A program made the position numbers and the translations under genes. Positions 28,575 to 39,000 of a stretch of 64,000 nucleotides of DNA are shown piece after piece. Below the pieces are notes generated by a model, which worked only from the letters and a program-made list of their open reading frames with translations, made no database searches and was not told the DNA's origin. The DNA is from Tichowtungia aerotolerans (GTDB lineage: Bacteria > Verrucomicrobiota > Kiritimatiellia > Kiritimatiellales > Tichowtungiaceae). Location of the stretch: contig NZ_CP047593.1 of NCBI RefSeq assembly GCF_009905215.1, positions 3,818,677 through 3,882,676 on the forward strand, in the 5' to 3' direction. The stretch's first letter is position 1; each line of letters starts with the position of its first letter.

Positions 28575-28608
28575 AAAAGGCGTTCTGAACTGAATCAGAA
28601 CGCCTTTT
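28575..28608 (-). terminator. Terminator of rpsA
   Basis: A 14-bp perfect stem, AAAAGGCGTTCTGA / TCAGAACGCCTTTT, with a 6-base loop. It lies 20 bases after the rpsA stop; the A- and T-rich ends make it usable in either direction. Confidence 0.85.
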
Positions 28609-28627
28609 CGATCCGGAACAGGACGGA

Positions 28628-30361
28628 TTACTCAGCCTTGTCGCCCGGATGCCACTCTTCGCCGCCGAGATTCAGGTCGTCGAAGGCGGAGGAAAGGTCG
28701 ACGAGCTCTTCGCCCGGCTTCAGGCCGGTCAGAAGATCATCGCTGATCTCAAAGTCCTCATCCGCGATGGCAGCAGCCTTGATGCTCAGGCCGATGCGGT
28801 GTTCAACCGGATCAATCTTCACAATACGGGCTTCAACCTCATCACCAATGTTGAGAACGTCTTTGACCTTTTCAACACGCTCGTTGCTGATCTGGCTGAT
28901 GTGCACCAGGCCGTCGATTCCGTCTTCGAGTTCAACAAACGCACCGAAGTTGGTGAGCTTGGTGACTTTACCATTGATCTTCTGGCCTTCTTTGTAGGTG
29001 TCTGTAATGCGTGCCCACGGATCTTCCTGAGCCTGCTTGAGACCGAGGGAGATGCGCTGGTTGGATGCATCGATTTCCAGAACGATGGTGTCGACTTCGT
29101 CACCCTTCTTGAGGACTTCAGACGGATGGTTGATCTTGCGGGTCCAGCTCATGTCGGACACGTGAATCATTCCGTCTACGCCGTCTTCGATTTCCACGAA
29201 AGCACCGTAAGAGGTGAAGTTGCGGACTTTTCCGTGTACGAGCGAACCGATCGGGTATTTGAGTGCGGCCATTTCCCACGGATTTTCTTCGGTCTGACGC
29301 ATACCGAGCGAGATTTTCTTTTCGTCGGTGTTGATGCTCAGAACAACCGCAGCCACTTCGTCGCCGACTTTCAGTACGTCGGAAGCACGCTGAATGCGTT
29401 TGGTCCAGGAGATTTCGGACACGTGAACCAGACCTTCAACGCCCTCTTCGATCTGAACGAAGGCACCGTACGGAGCCAGGCTGACCACTTTACCCTGAAT
29501 GCGGGCACCGATCGGGTATTTCGCGTCGATGTCTTCCCACGGATTGGACAGGGTCTGCTTGAGACCAAGCGAAATGCGTTCTTTCTCGAGGTCGATGTCG
29601 AGAATCATCACTTCAAGTTCGTCGCCGACTTTGACCATTTCGGACGGATGGTTGATGCGGCCCCAGCTCATGTCAGTGACATGCAGCAGACCGTCGATGC
29701 CGTCGAGATCAACAAATGCACCGAAGTCGGTGATATTTTTGACGGTACCTTTGCGAACCTGACCGGTTTTGATTTCGCCCAGCAGTTTCAGTTTCTGCTC
29801 ACGGCGGGACTCTTCAATGATTTCGCGGCGTGATACAACGATGTTTTTGCGCTCTTTATTGATTTTCAGAATTTTGACTTCGAGCGTCTGGCCAATGTAG
29901 TCGTCAACATTGCGGACCGGAACGACATCCACCTGGGAACCCGGCAGGAACGCGTCCGCGCCGATATCCACGATGAATCCGCCCTTGATGGCGCGAGTGA
30001 TGGTTCCTTCAACGATGCTGCCTTCTTCGCATTCGTTAACGATGTGATCCCATTTGCGCTGCTGTTCAGCACGTTTTTTGCTCAGGATGACCATGCCGTG
30101 TTTGTCTTCAAGGCATTCGAGCAGAACTTCGACTTCAGAGCCGACAGCCAGCTCATCGATATTGTCGAATTCGTTACCATCAACGATTCCTTCAGATTTA
30201 TAGCCGATGTCGATGAGGACTTCGCCGTCATGGATTCGCAGAACTTTTCCTGGCACGATTGAGCCGGTGGTGAAGTCCTTGAGGGTGTTGTTGTACATTG
30301 CGTCGACAGCTGCGGGATCCATGCCGATGGTCAAGCTGTCGGTGTTAGTTGTTTCTTCCAT
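28628..30361 (-). CDS. rpsA: 30S ribosomal protein S1
   Basis: 577 residues, with six S1 repeats in order: GSIVPGKVLRIHDGEVLIDIG, GSIVEGTITRAIKGGFIVDIG, RKGTVKNITDFGAFVDLDG, IQGKVVSLAPYGAFVQIEEG, VHGKVRNFTSYGAFVEIEDG and INGKVTKLTNFGAFVELEDG. Domains 3-6 carry the LLHV(T/S)D(M/I)SW motif for mRNA binding. It brings mRNAs to the ribosome. The C-terminus ends in an acidic tail. It is a single-gene unit with its own leader and terminator. Confidence 0.95.
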   Translation of the reverse strand: MEETTNTDSLTIGMDPAAVDAMYNNTLKDFTTGSIVPGKVLRIHDGEVLIDIGYKSEGIVDGNEFDNIDELAVGSEVEVLLECLEDKHGMVILSKKRAEQQRKWDHIVNECEEGSIVEGTITRAIKGGFIVDIGADAFLPGSQVDVVPVRNVDDYIGQTLEVKILKINKERKNIVVSRREIIEESRREQKLKLLGEIKTGQVRKGTVKNITDFGAFVDLDGIDGLLHVTDMSWGRINHPSEMVKVGDELEVMILDIDLEKERISLGLKQTLSNPWEDIDAKYPIGARIQGKVVSLAPYGAFVQIEEGVEGLVHVSEISWTKRIQRASDVLKVGDEVAAVVLSINTDEKKISLGMRQTEENPWEMAALKYPIGSLVHGKVRNFTSYGAFVEIEDGVDGMIHVSDMSWTRKINHPSEVLKKGDEVDTIVLEIDASNQRISLGLKQAQEDPWARITDTYKEGQKINGKVTKLTNFGAFVELEDGIDGLVHISQISNERVEKVKDVLNIGDEVEARIVKIDPVEHRIGLSIKAAAIADEDFEISDDLLTGLKPGEELVDLSSAFDDLNLGGEEWHPGDKAE

Positions 30362-30545
30362 AATTTATGGTTTTCCATATATTCCGGTGACTTGAGCCGC
30401 CGACCTCAGTGCCTGCGCCCCGTCCCGGGGTTATTTCTCCTCTGTACGAAACGCTCACGGCCACCCGGCCGGTTTTTTCGCAATTTCGTACTTCCAAAAG
30501 AGTCGAAATAGTAGTGATTCGGCCAGCAAAGACAAGGCTCAAATT

Positions 30546-30574
30546 CCTATAATTCCATTGGCAAACTGACTCAA
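30546..30574 (-). promoter_or_regulatory. Possible sigma-70 promoter of rpsA
   Basis: Read on the minus strand: -35 TTGAGT (30569-30574), 17-base spacer, -10 TATAGG (30546-30551). This would give a leader of about 180 bases before rpsA, with a GGCCGGGTGGCC-type dyad and a CCCCG..CGGGG hairpin, suitable for S1 autoregulation. The boxes are only moderate matches. Confidence 0.35.
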
Positions 30575-30648
30575 AATAACGCACCCGAACAGCATATCTG
30601 CCGCCGACGTCGGATAATCGGAAAAATGGAACAAGCAGCGCGCTCGCA

Positions 30649-30676
30649 CAGTCGGGAGCCCCGGGGCTCCCGACTG
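30649..30676. repeat. Perfect 28-bp GC-rich palindrome
   Basis: The arms CAGTCGGGAGCCCC and GGGGCTCCCGACTG are complementary over 14 bp with no spacer. On neither strand is there an immediate T run, so a standard Rho-independent terminator is unlikely, although it lies 103 bases after the EF-G2-like gene ends and could stabilise that mRNA's 3' end. Confidence 0.7.
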
Positions 30677-30778
30677 CTTACCATACAGATCAACGGATCC
30701 GAAACCGCCCTGCTATGCTGTATTAATTTTCAAGCCAATACGCAGGGCGTCCGTGTTCCGGGATTTGAAACGTTCAGC

Positions 30779-32821
30779 TCAGTGCGCCTCTTCCTTCTCT
30801 TTCTGTGCCGCGGAAATAACTTTCTGGGCAATATTGGACGCCACCTGTTCATAACGGGAGAATGCCATTTCGAAGGATCCCTGCCCGCTGGTGATCGATC
30901 GAAGTTCTGAGCAGAATTTGAACATTTCGACCTGCGGCACATCGGCTTCAATCACCTGCAATCCGTCTTCCTGACCCATGCCGAGAATCCGCCCGCGTTT
31001 GGTATTCAGAATGCCGTTGATGTCGCCCATGAATTCATCAGGCACCATTACTTTGACGCTCATGATCGGTTCAAGCAGAACCGGACGGGCATTCTCAATG
31101 GCTTCGTGCAAAGCACGTGATCCGGCGATTTTGAAGGCAACCTCGGAAGAGTCCACATCGTGGTAGGAACCGTCATAGAGTTCGACCACCACATTACTGA
31201 CTTCTGCTCCGACCAACGGCCCCTTGGACATTCCTTCCGCGAACCCTTTCTGGCAGGCAGGAATAAAGTTTCCGGGAATGGCGCCACCAACAATCGCATT
31301 CACGAACCCTTCTTCGTCCGCAGAGTTTTTGGGACGAATACGCACATAGCACTCACCGTACTGACCGCGCCCCCCCGACTGCTTTTTGTGCTTATAGTGC
31401 CCTTCTCCTGAAACGGTTATGGTTTCCTTGTAGGCTACTTTCGGTGTGTGATGGTCAATATCGACTTTGCTGCGATGTTTGATGTGCTCCAGGGTTACGT
31501 CGAGATGCATGTCGCCCATTCCCCACAAAATGGTTTCGTGGGTTTCGGTATTGCGCTCCACACGAATGGACGGATCTTCTTCGGCAGCGCGCTGAAGAGC
31601 CATGCCGATTTTATCTTCGTCTCCCTTGGTTTTCGGTTCCACCGCATACGCGGCAACCGGATTCGGGAATTCAATCGGTTTGAAAACAGTGTCGTCGCCG
31701 ACAGCGCAAAGCGTGTCGTTCAGAAATGTGTTCTTCAGCTTGGGAATGGCAACCACATCCCCGGCTTTGGCTTCCTGGCAATCCGTCTGTTTTTTACCAT
31801 TTACGAACAGAATACTGCCGATGCGTTCTTTCTCGCCTTTCGTGGCATTAAACACTTCGGTGTTCGGCCTGAGCGTGCCGCGATAGACGCGAACAAAGCT
31901 GAGCTGTCCGACAAAAGGGTCGTTAACCGAGCGACGGACGATACCGGCAAACGGCTCACTTTCGCCGGTGGCCACTTCATGCCCATCGGCACATTTGATC
32001 GGATAGTCTTCCGGAGACGGGAACAGGCGGCTGATCGAATCCATCGTTTCTTTCACCCCCACGTGTGATTTTGCCGAACAGGCAAAAACAGGAATCAGAT
32101 GGGCTTCGTGCACGGACTTGCGCAGGCCATCTGAGAACTCGTCAGCCGTCAGCTCTTCGCCTTCAAAATATTTTTCCATCAGCGCATCATCGGTTTCTGC
32201 CGCGAGCTCAATCAGATGGTCGCGAATCGCCTTCACCGTCGCGGCGAGATCCTCGGGGACCTGATCCGTCGGCGTATTGAGCAGGTCGATTTCGGCCTTG
32301 CCGTCGGTGGTCGGCAGAACCACCGGCACGCAGCGGCTGTCGCCCCACAGGGCTTTAATGGCAGCCAGCGCCTTATCGAAATCAGCATCATCTTTGTCCA
32401 GTCCGTTGATGACAATTCCGCGCGGCAGGTTCCGCTGTTCACAGACCTTCCATGCGCGGTTGGTTCCCACCTGAATACCGGAAACCGCGTCGACCACCAT
32501 CAGTGCCGCATCACTGGTTTCAGCGGCGCAAATGAGCTGGCCGATAAAATCCGCATAGCCGGGAGTATCGGTAATGACAAAGCGGCGCTGTTTGCCACTG
32601 GCAGCGGTGTACACGCCGTCAAACGGCTTGGCGAAAATGGAAATCTGGTGTTCCTGTTCTTCGGGAGTCCAATCGGCCATACTGGTTTTATCGTCAACGG
32701 ACCCGATGCGGTCATTGGCACCAAGGATATTGAGCATCACGTCCAGCAACGAGGTCTTTCCGCTCCCTGTATGCCCCATTAACGCAAAATTACGCACACC
32801 TGCAATCGGAATCCCCTTCAT
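30779..32821 (-). CDS. EF-G2-like translational GTPase
   Basis: 680 residues from ATG 32821, supported by GGAGAG just upstream. The G domain has G1 GHTGSGKTSL (the EF-G2 form, not GHIDAGKTT of canonical EF-G), G3 DTPGYADF, and INGLDKDDADF where G4 normally reads NKxD. Domain II follows (VRRSVNDPFVGQLSFVRVYRG), then domains III-V with GMGDMHLDVTLEHI, GRGQYGECYVRI and PIMSVKVMVPDEFMGDINGILNTKRGRI. It is probably a paralogue of the main translocation factor that lies elsewhere. Its precise role in such bacteria is unsettled. No rpsL/rpsG neighbours are present, which supports the paralogue view. Confidence 0.88.
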   Translation of the reverse strand: MKGIPIAGVRNFALMGHTGSGKTSLLDVMLNILGANDRIGSVDDKTSMADWTPEEQEHQISIFAKPFDGVYTAASGKQRRFVITDTPGYADFIGQLICAAETSDAALMVVDAVSGIQVGTNRAWKVCEQRNLPRGIVINGLDKDDADFDKALAAIKALWGDSRCVPVVLPTTDGKAEIDLLNTPTDQVPEDLAATVKAIRDHLIELAAETDDALMEKYFEGEELTADEFSDGLRKSVHEAHLIPVFACSAKSHVGVKETMDSISRLFPSPEDYPIKCADGHEVATGESEPFAGIVRRSVNDPFVGQLSFVRVYRGTLRPNTEVFNATKGEKERIGSILFVNGKKQTDCQEAKAGDVVAIPKLKNTFLNDTLCAVGDDTVFKPIEFPNPVAAYAVEPKTKGDEDKIGMALQRAAEEDPSIRVERNTETHETILWGMGDMHLDVTLEHIKHRSKVDIDHHTPKVAYKETITVSGEGHYKHKKQSGGRGQYGECYVRIRPKNSADEEGFVNAIVGGAIPGNFIPACQKGFAEGMSKGPLVGAEVSNVVVELYDGSYHDVDSSEVAFKIAGSRALHEAIENARPVLLEPIMSVKVMVPDEFMGDINGILNTKRGRILGMGQEDGLQVIEADVPQVEMFKFCSELRSITSGQGSFEMAFSRYEQVASNIAQKVISAAQKEKEEAH

Positions 32822-32928
32822 TGTTGCTCTCCTTGGTTTGTTAACTTTCTCCAAAAACAGCGCCTACGCACAGCGTATGGCGCACAGGAAGCTCTAAGAT
32901 ACACAGTCGGCAAGTGCGCGACAATGAA

Positions 32929-33037
32929 TTTTCCAAACATTGGAAGATAGAAATTCTGCAACCGCATCTTTTCCACCCCTGGAAACGCGAAGGGCAGACT
33001 TTTCAGTCTGCCCTTCTTTTCTTCCAATGACTGGAAG
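32929..33037. repeat. Three palindrome copies between the giant protease gene and EF-G2
   Basis: TTTTCCAAACATTGGAAG (32929-32946, exact), TTTTCCACCCCTGGAAA (32969-32985, a 4-base centre) and CTTCCAATGACTGGAAG (33021-33037, exact). Centres are about 39.5 and 51.5 bp apart. The last copy ends 1 base before the stop of the giant gene. Confidence 0.7.
32989..33016 (-). terminator. Hairpin behind the giant protease gene
   Basis: A 12-bp perfect stem, GAAGGGCAGACT / AGTCTGCCCTTC, with a 4-base loop, 22 bases after the minus-strand stop. The T run is on the plus-strand side; on the minus strand it is weaker, so it may act as a 3' end stabiliser as well as a terminator. Confidence 0.6.
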
Positions 33038-33038
33038 C

Positions 33039-36000
33039 CTAAGGAATGCGGACTAAAACACGGTAGAAACGGGCGCCATCGGGGCGGGTATCGCTGCAGA
33101 TCATATCGCTGCCGTCGCCAGCCACATCAGTCCAGCCTTCAAGGTCTGTCCATACTCCACCAACCAGGCTGTCTGTAACCTGCACGGTGTAATAACAGCC
33201 AACCTGCGAGTTCCACGCGATGAGCGACGTGTCGCCTGCCTGGCTTTGATCATGCGAGATGCGAAAATAGTCGCCCGTGTCATAGCGGTCAGTTCCGAGA
33301 GCAATCTCTTCTCCGTCCGCAAATCCATCGCCGTCGGTATCGGCCAGTGGATCAGGAGCGGCTTCGGCCTGTACGACTTCGGCCCCCAAAGCAATGTAAT
33401 CCATTACTGCACCTAAGTGATCGAACTCATAACTGCCGAGATCGACCCGGTTGCCACCGGCAAAGTCGGCGGCACGGGGACGTTCATTTTTCGCCAGATC
33501 AACAACAGGGGCCAGATAGTAGGTTCCCTCATTGATACACGGCGAACCGGACTGCAACGTATAGTCCGCGTTAAAGAGCGGATCGGCATCAAAGGAAAAT
33601 ACCGCGTTAGCATGACCGAACTCAATATCGCTGTACCAAATATTGATGACCTCATCATCAACATAAATATTCGGAGCCACGCTGTTGGTCATCAATCGTG
33701 ATGCTCCACTGATGGTCGCATTCGATGATGTGTTGCCCCAGAAGATCATATTCCGGAAGAATGGACGGCCAGCCGAACTGAGCCCCCCGCCGCGAGTATT
33801 GGCATGGTTGTCGGCCACGGTGCAGTTGACACCAATTGGCGCACAGCCATTCTCGACATAGATACCGCCTCCCAGGCCGAACGCCGGTTCCCAGGCGTTT
33901 TCTTCATAATCCGGATCTTCCGCCCAGGTCCGGTTGCCGGCAATCAGGCAGTTGATCAGCTCAGGAGCACTTTGATTTAGGATCAAAACTCCGCCGCCGT
34001 TTTCGTCCAATGACGTGATATCTGCCGCTTCGGAATTTGACAACGGGAACAGTACTGGCCCAAAAACAGGCAGATCGCCAATATTAAAATAGTTCGGTGC
34101 TTCGTTATTGACGATCACACACTGCCGGATTGAAGCATCACTGCCGGAGAGCGTAATCCCTCCTAAACAGTTAGAGATTGTGGTCCAAGTTATCTCCGCC
34201 AGATTATCATCCTGGATGTAAACTCCGCGGCCTTCGTGGTTGTAGACTTTGGATCCCTGAAGCAACACGCCGCTGCTTTGGCTTGCGTACAAACCATACT
34301 CCGAATCCGCGAGCGTACAGTCAATGATGTCCGGACCGCCGCCGCAAATCGAAATCGCTGCGAGACCGCAATTCTTGATGATGCAGTCACGGATCACAGG
34401 GCTCGCGTTGCTTATCTCGATTCCCTCTTCCGGTGCCAAAGGCGCCAAATCGTCTGAGGCATCAATGGTAAAACCCTGGACAACCGTATGGAGGTTTTCG
34501 TTGTTGATGAACACAAAACCGGAGCCGTAGGCGTGTGTGCGGATCTCGGTCACAGCCGCACCGTTCCACGAACGAATGGTAATTTCCTTTCCGCGCGGAG
34601 TAATATCGTAGTTCCCTAATCCTTCATAGAGCCCGTCAGCAACCAGAATGGTCATACCATTCACCGTATTGGAGCTGTCGATCGCCTCCTGAATTGCATC
34701 AAACGGATAGGTGATAGAACCGTTTTCATTGGTATTGCTCCGCTCAGGATCGCCCGGATACCCGTCGTTGGCTTCAATGTCGTCGTCGTCATCGTCGTCC
34801 ACAAAGACCGGATCCACTGGATTCACCGGCTGACTGCCAAACAAATTAACCTCATCACCGTCCGTCAAGCCGTCTCCATCCGTGTCCTGCACAGTCGGAT
34901 CAGTCCCGTTCAGATACTCTTCCAGATTGTTCAGGCCATCGCCGTCCGTGTCAACGGCCGGGTCGGCACCGGTCGCCGAACCAAAGTGGGCGAGTTCCCA
35001 AATATCCGACATCCCGTCGCCATCCGTATCAACATAATCGGGATCATGCACCTGAGGGTCTGTGCCCTTGCGGTATTCAAGAAGGTTGGACGCCTGATCT
35101 GAATCCGGATCACCGGTTGCATCATCCACCGTCGGATCCAGTTCGTTGTTGACCTCCCATCCGTCGGGCATCCCATCAAAATCGGAATCGGAGTTATGGG
35201 GATCTGTCCCACTGTCAAATTCGGTATAGTTGCTAAGGCCATCGCCATCGAGATCCGCCGCAGCATCATTAAGAAGCGGATTAAGATCGTTGTTTATCTC
35301 CCAGTTGTCCGGCATTCCATCCGTATCGGTATCAGAACGTCTGGGATTGGTTCCTCTTCTGTATTCATCCAGATTGGTCAGACCATCCGAATCCGGATCC
35401 TCAGCGGCATTTCCAATAGTAGGATCGAATTCATACAACACTTCCCAACCGTCCGAAAGCTGGTCGCTATCGGTATCGAAATTATGAGGGTCGGTATCGT
35501 TCTGATATTCCTGAAGGTTCGTCAACCCATCACCGTCCCAATCCTCTCCGCCGTCAGCGGCCAAGTTCGGGTCGAGACCATTTTCAAGTTCCCACTTGTT
35601 AGGTATGCCATCACCGTCAAGATCGGGATCGAGCGGATCGGTACCGTTGGCCACTTCCTGTCCGTCAGAGACTCCGTCGTTATCAGTGTCCGGATCCTGA
35701 GGGTCGGTACCGCGGTTGTATTCCTCGAGATTCGTAAGGCCGTCATCATCGGCATCCGCATCGGCATCATTCACCAACGGATTGAAGCCTTTATCCAGCT
35801 CCCAACCATCGTCCATGCCGTCACCGTCCGTGTCCGGATCCAAAGGATCGGTACCGTTCTGGTACTCTTCTGTATTGGTCAGGCCATCGGGTGCCAAATC
35901 CCCGTCTTCGTTTTTATCTTCATCCCCGTCCGCGTTATATTGCGCCGGATTTAATCCGTATTTAACCTCCCAGCCGTCCGGCATGCCGTCGCCATCGCTG

Positions 36001-39000
36001 TCAGGGTTGTTCGGATTGATTCCCTGCGAGATTTCATCACCATCTAAAATTCCGTCATCATCAGAGTCTGCATCAAGCGGATCGGTACCATCGGTGATTT
36101 CTACTCCATCCAACAGCCCATCGTCATCCGAATCGTCATCCCATGGATCTGTTCCATTAAGATACTCCTGCAGGTTGGTCAACCCGTCTGTATCACTGTC
36201 AACGGCCCCATCGGCAGGATCTGTATATACAAATCCATTATCCAGCTCCCAGCCATCCGGCATGCCATCCTCATCACTATCCACAAATTCATAGCAACCC
36301 ATATCAATAGGCAGAAGCCCCAGCGATCGAGAATTTCCATCCAGATCGTTTTCCGGAATAACATTTGTGCCCCAGACAAAGCTGGTATCCGGAACGCCCC
36401 GACTATATGCCGCCGATGGGATGGCTGATAAATGATAATCTCCGGAACCCACAAACAACGGATCCCCTGTTCGAATGCCTTCACCACTGTACCCAAACTG
36501 GATATTACTGAAGTCAACGGCAATACTGCCGGTACGACAGTGAATATTCGGATAATGATAGCGATTGGTGCGCACATTATCTTCGATCAGCGCATCATTG
36601 GCTGTGTTGTCCCAGAAAATCATGTTCAGCAACTGCGGATACCCGCTGGAACTGATTCCACCACCACGTGTGTTGGAGTGGTTATCCGCAACGGTACAGT
36701 TCACTCCGGTCGGATAACATTCTGTACCGATATAGACTCCACCGCCCAACCCATATGCCTGAACCAGTTCGTTGTCTTCATTGTATTGCGGACTCGGATC
36801 ATCCGCCCAGGTTATATTCCCGACAATCAAACAGTTGCGAATTAATGGCGATGCGCCGCGCAGCAGCAATAACCCTGCTCCGTTTTCATCCTCATCAACA
36901 GTATCAGTCAAGCCTTCTGCTGTGTAATCCACCAACCGTATTGCCACCCAATCACCGCTTTCATCGGTGTAATAGGTTGGCGCATGATTTTCTTTGACAA
37001 TACAGTTCTCAAAGAGAGATACGCTGTTATCGAACGTAACGCCGCCCAGATTGTGAATAAAGGTGGATCCAGACACGCGCGCATCCGGGTCGTCAATCAC
37101 GACCAGACCACGACCGAGACAGTTGGATACGACCGTATCCTGCACAACCATTCCGGAACTGTAATAGACCTGAATCCCCACACCGGCATCACCAGCCCGA
37201 CCGATTCCTATGGTATAAATGTTATTGCTGATAATAGCAGGTGTGGAATCAACCGCCTGAATTCCCCATTTAGTCATGGTTATTTCGCAGTTTTCGATGA
37301 CTGGAGCCGCACCGCCGGAGCAGGAAACAGCCGACAATTCACATTCATAGATGAAACAATCCTGAAGAACAGGCGCAGCATTGCTGACCACAATACCATC
37401 CACCTGATCACAATCGCCATCACTGGAACTGCACAGCGTTGTCGTTAATGAAAACCCTTTAATGACAGTATTGGTTGTCTCTTCAGAATTAATCAGGAAA
37501 ACGGGGCCGCGGCCATCACTGCTGATAACTGTTCCATCCCGGTCATTCCATGAACGAATCGTAATAGCTTTACCCTGCGGGTTAATATTATAATTTCCAT
37601 TCCCCTGATAATCTGTACCCGGCATCACTAGAACGGTCAGGCCGTTTGAAGCGGCATTAATCCCTTCCTGAATGGCATCAAAAGGATGAGCATAGGAACC
37701 ATCTTCCGCAGGGTCAGAAATATATGTAGTACCTGGCCATGGATCATTGGGGCCATCATCATCCACGAAAATCGGGTCGCGAGCATTGGTTGGGTCGGTA
37801 TTCAGAGCAATTTCATCTGCATCCAAAAGGCCGTCATGATCGCGGTCCGTCGTTGCCGGATCCTCAGGCACGAGCGGGTTCCAGCCATTCTCGACCTCCC
37901 AGCCATCCGGCACACCGTCGTTGTCTGTATCTGCGTCCAAAGGATCGGTGATGTATCCATACGTCCCATTGACTTCTTCACCATCGGTCAGACCATCATT
38001 ATCACTGTCGGCATCCAAAGGATCGGTTCCCAATGTGTACTCTTCAAAATTGGTCAGCCCATCGCCATCCGCATCCAGACCACTGTCGTCCACAAGCGGA
38101 TCCAACCCGTTTTCAAGCTCCCAACCATCCGGCATGCCATCACCATCACTGTCAGATGAAGCCGGATCGGTTCCGCCTGCATACTCGTCTTCATTCAGAA
38201 CACCATCTCCATCCGGATCACCGGCGCGGTCATCCAGCAGAGGATTTAGTCCGTACCGGACCTCCCAGCCATCCGGCATGCCATCGTCATCACTATCAGA
38301 AGCCAGCGGATCTGTTCCGTAATCGAGCTCCCCATCCACAAAGCCGTCTGCATCCGCATCGGTTCCAGCGGCATATGCATTAGTGGAAACAAATCCATCA
38401 CTGCCATCCACCAACCCATCGCCATCCGTATCCGGAGTTCGCGGATCTGTGTTATAAATCTGAACCTCATCGAGTCCATCAATCAAACCATCACCATCCT
38501 GGTCATTGAGGGTTGGATTCAAACCGGCAAGATATTCTCCCCAGTTATTGATGCCATCACCGTCCGGGTCAGAAAACGGACCGTTTGTAATCGAGCCGCC
38601 GAAATATTCCTCTTCCCAGCTATCCAACATCCCGTCGGAATCAACATCATAGGAAACCCCGAAAATCTGCAGCCCGCTGGTTCCGTCGGCCAGGTAGATA
38701 TAATCCCCACGGGCAAAAACCGCATTCCCGCCGCCATAGGTTGGATACTGGACAAAATGGACAGGATTCTGCAGATCTGTGATATCCAGCACTTCAAGCC
38801 CACTGTCTCCTTCCGCAATGTAGAGGAAGTTGCCCGCCACATAGATATCACGCGGAATGGCTTCAGTAGCGATTGCCTGCCTGCCGTCCAGTCGGTTCAA
38901 ATTCATGTCAAAGATCCCGACTTCCTTGCTGCGCGAAGCGACAAACAAACGGGATCCATCTCCGCACACCGCATACAGACTGGGAGACGTGGACGACCCC

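Larger units (their letters stand above)
30362..30778. other. Non-coding spacer between EF-G2-like gene and rpsA
   Basis: 417 bases without a convincing gene on either strand. It holds the rpsA leader and a possible promoter (30546-30574) and a perfect 28-bp palindrome (30649-30676). I see no tRNA and no riboswitch I can name. Confidence 0.6.
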
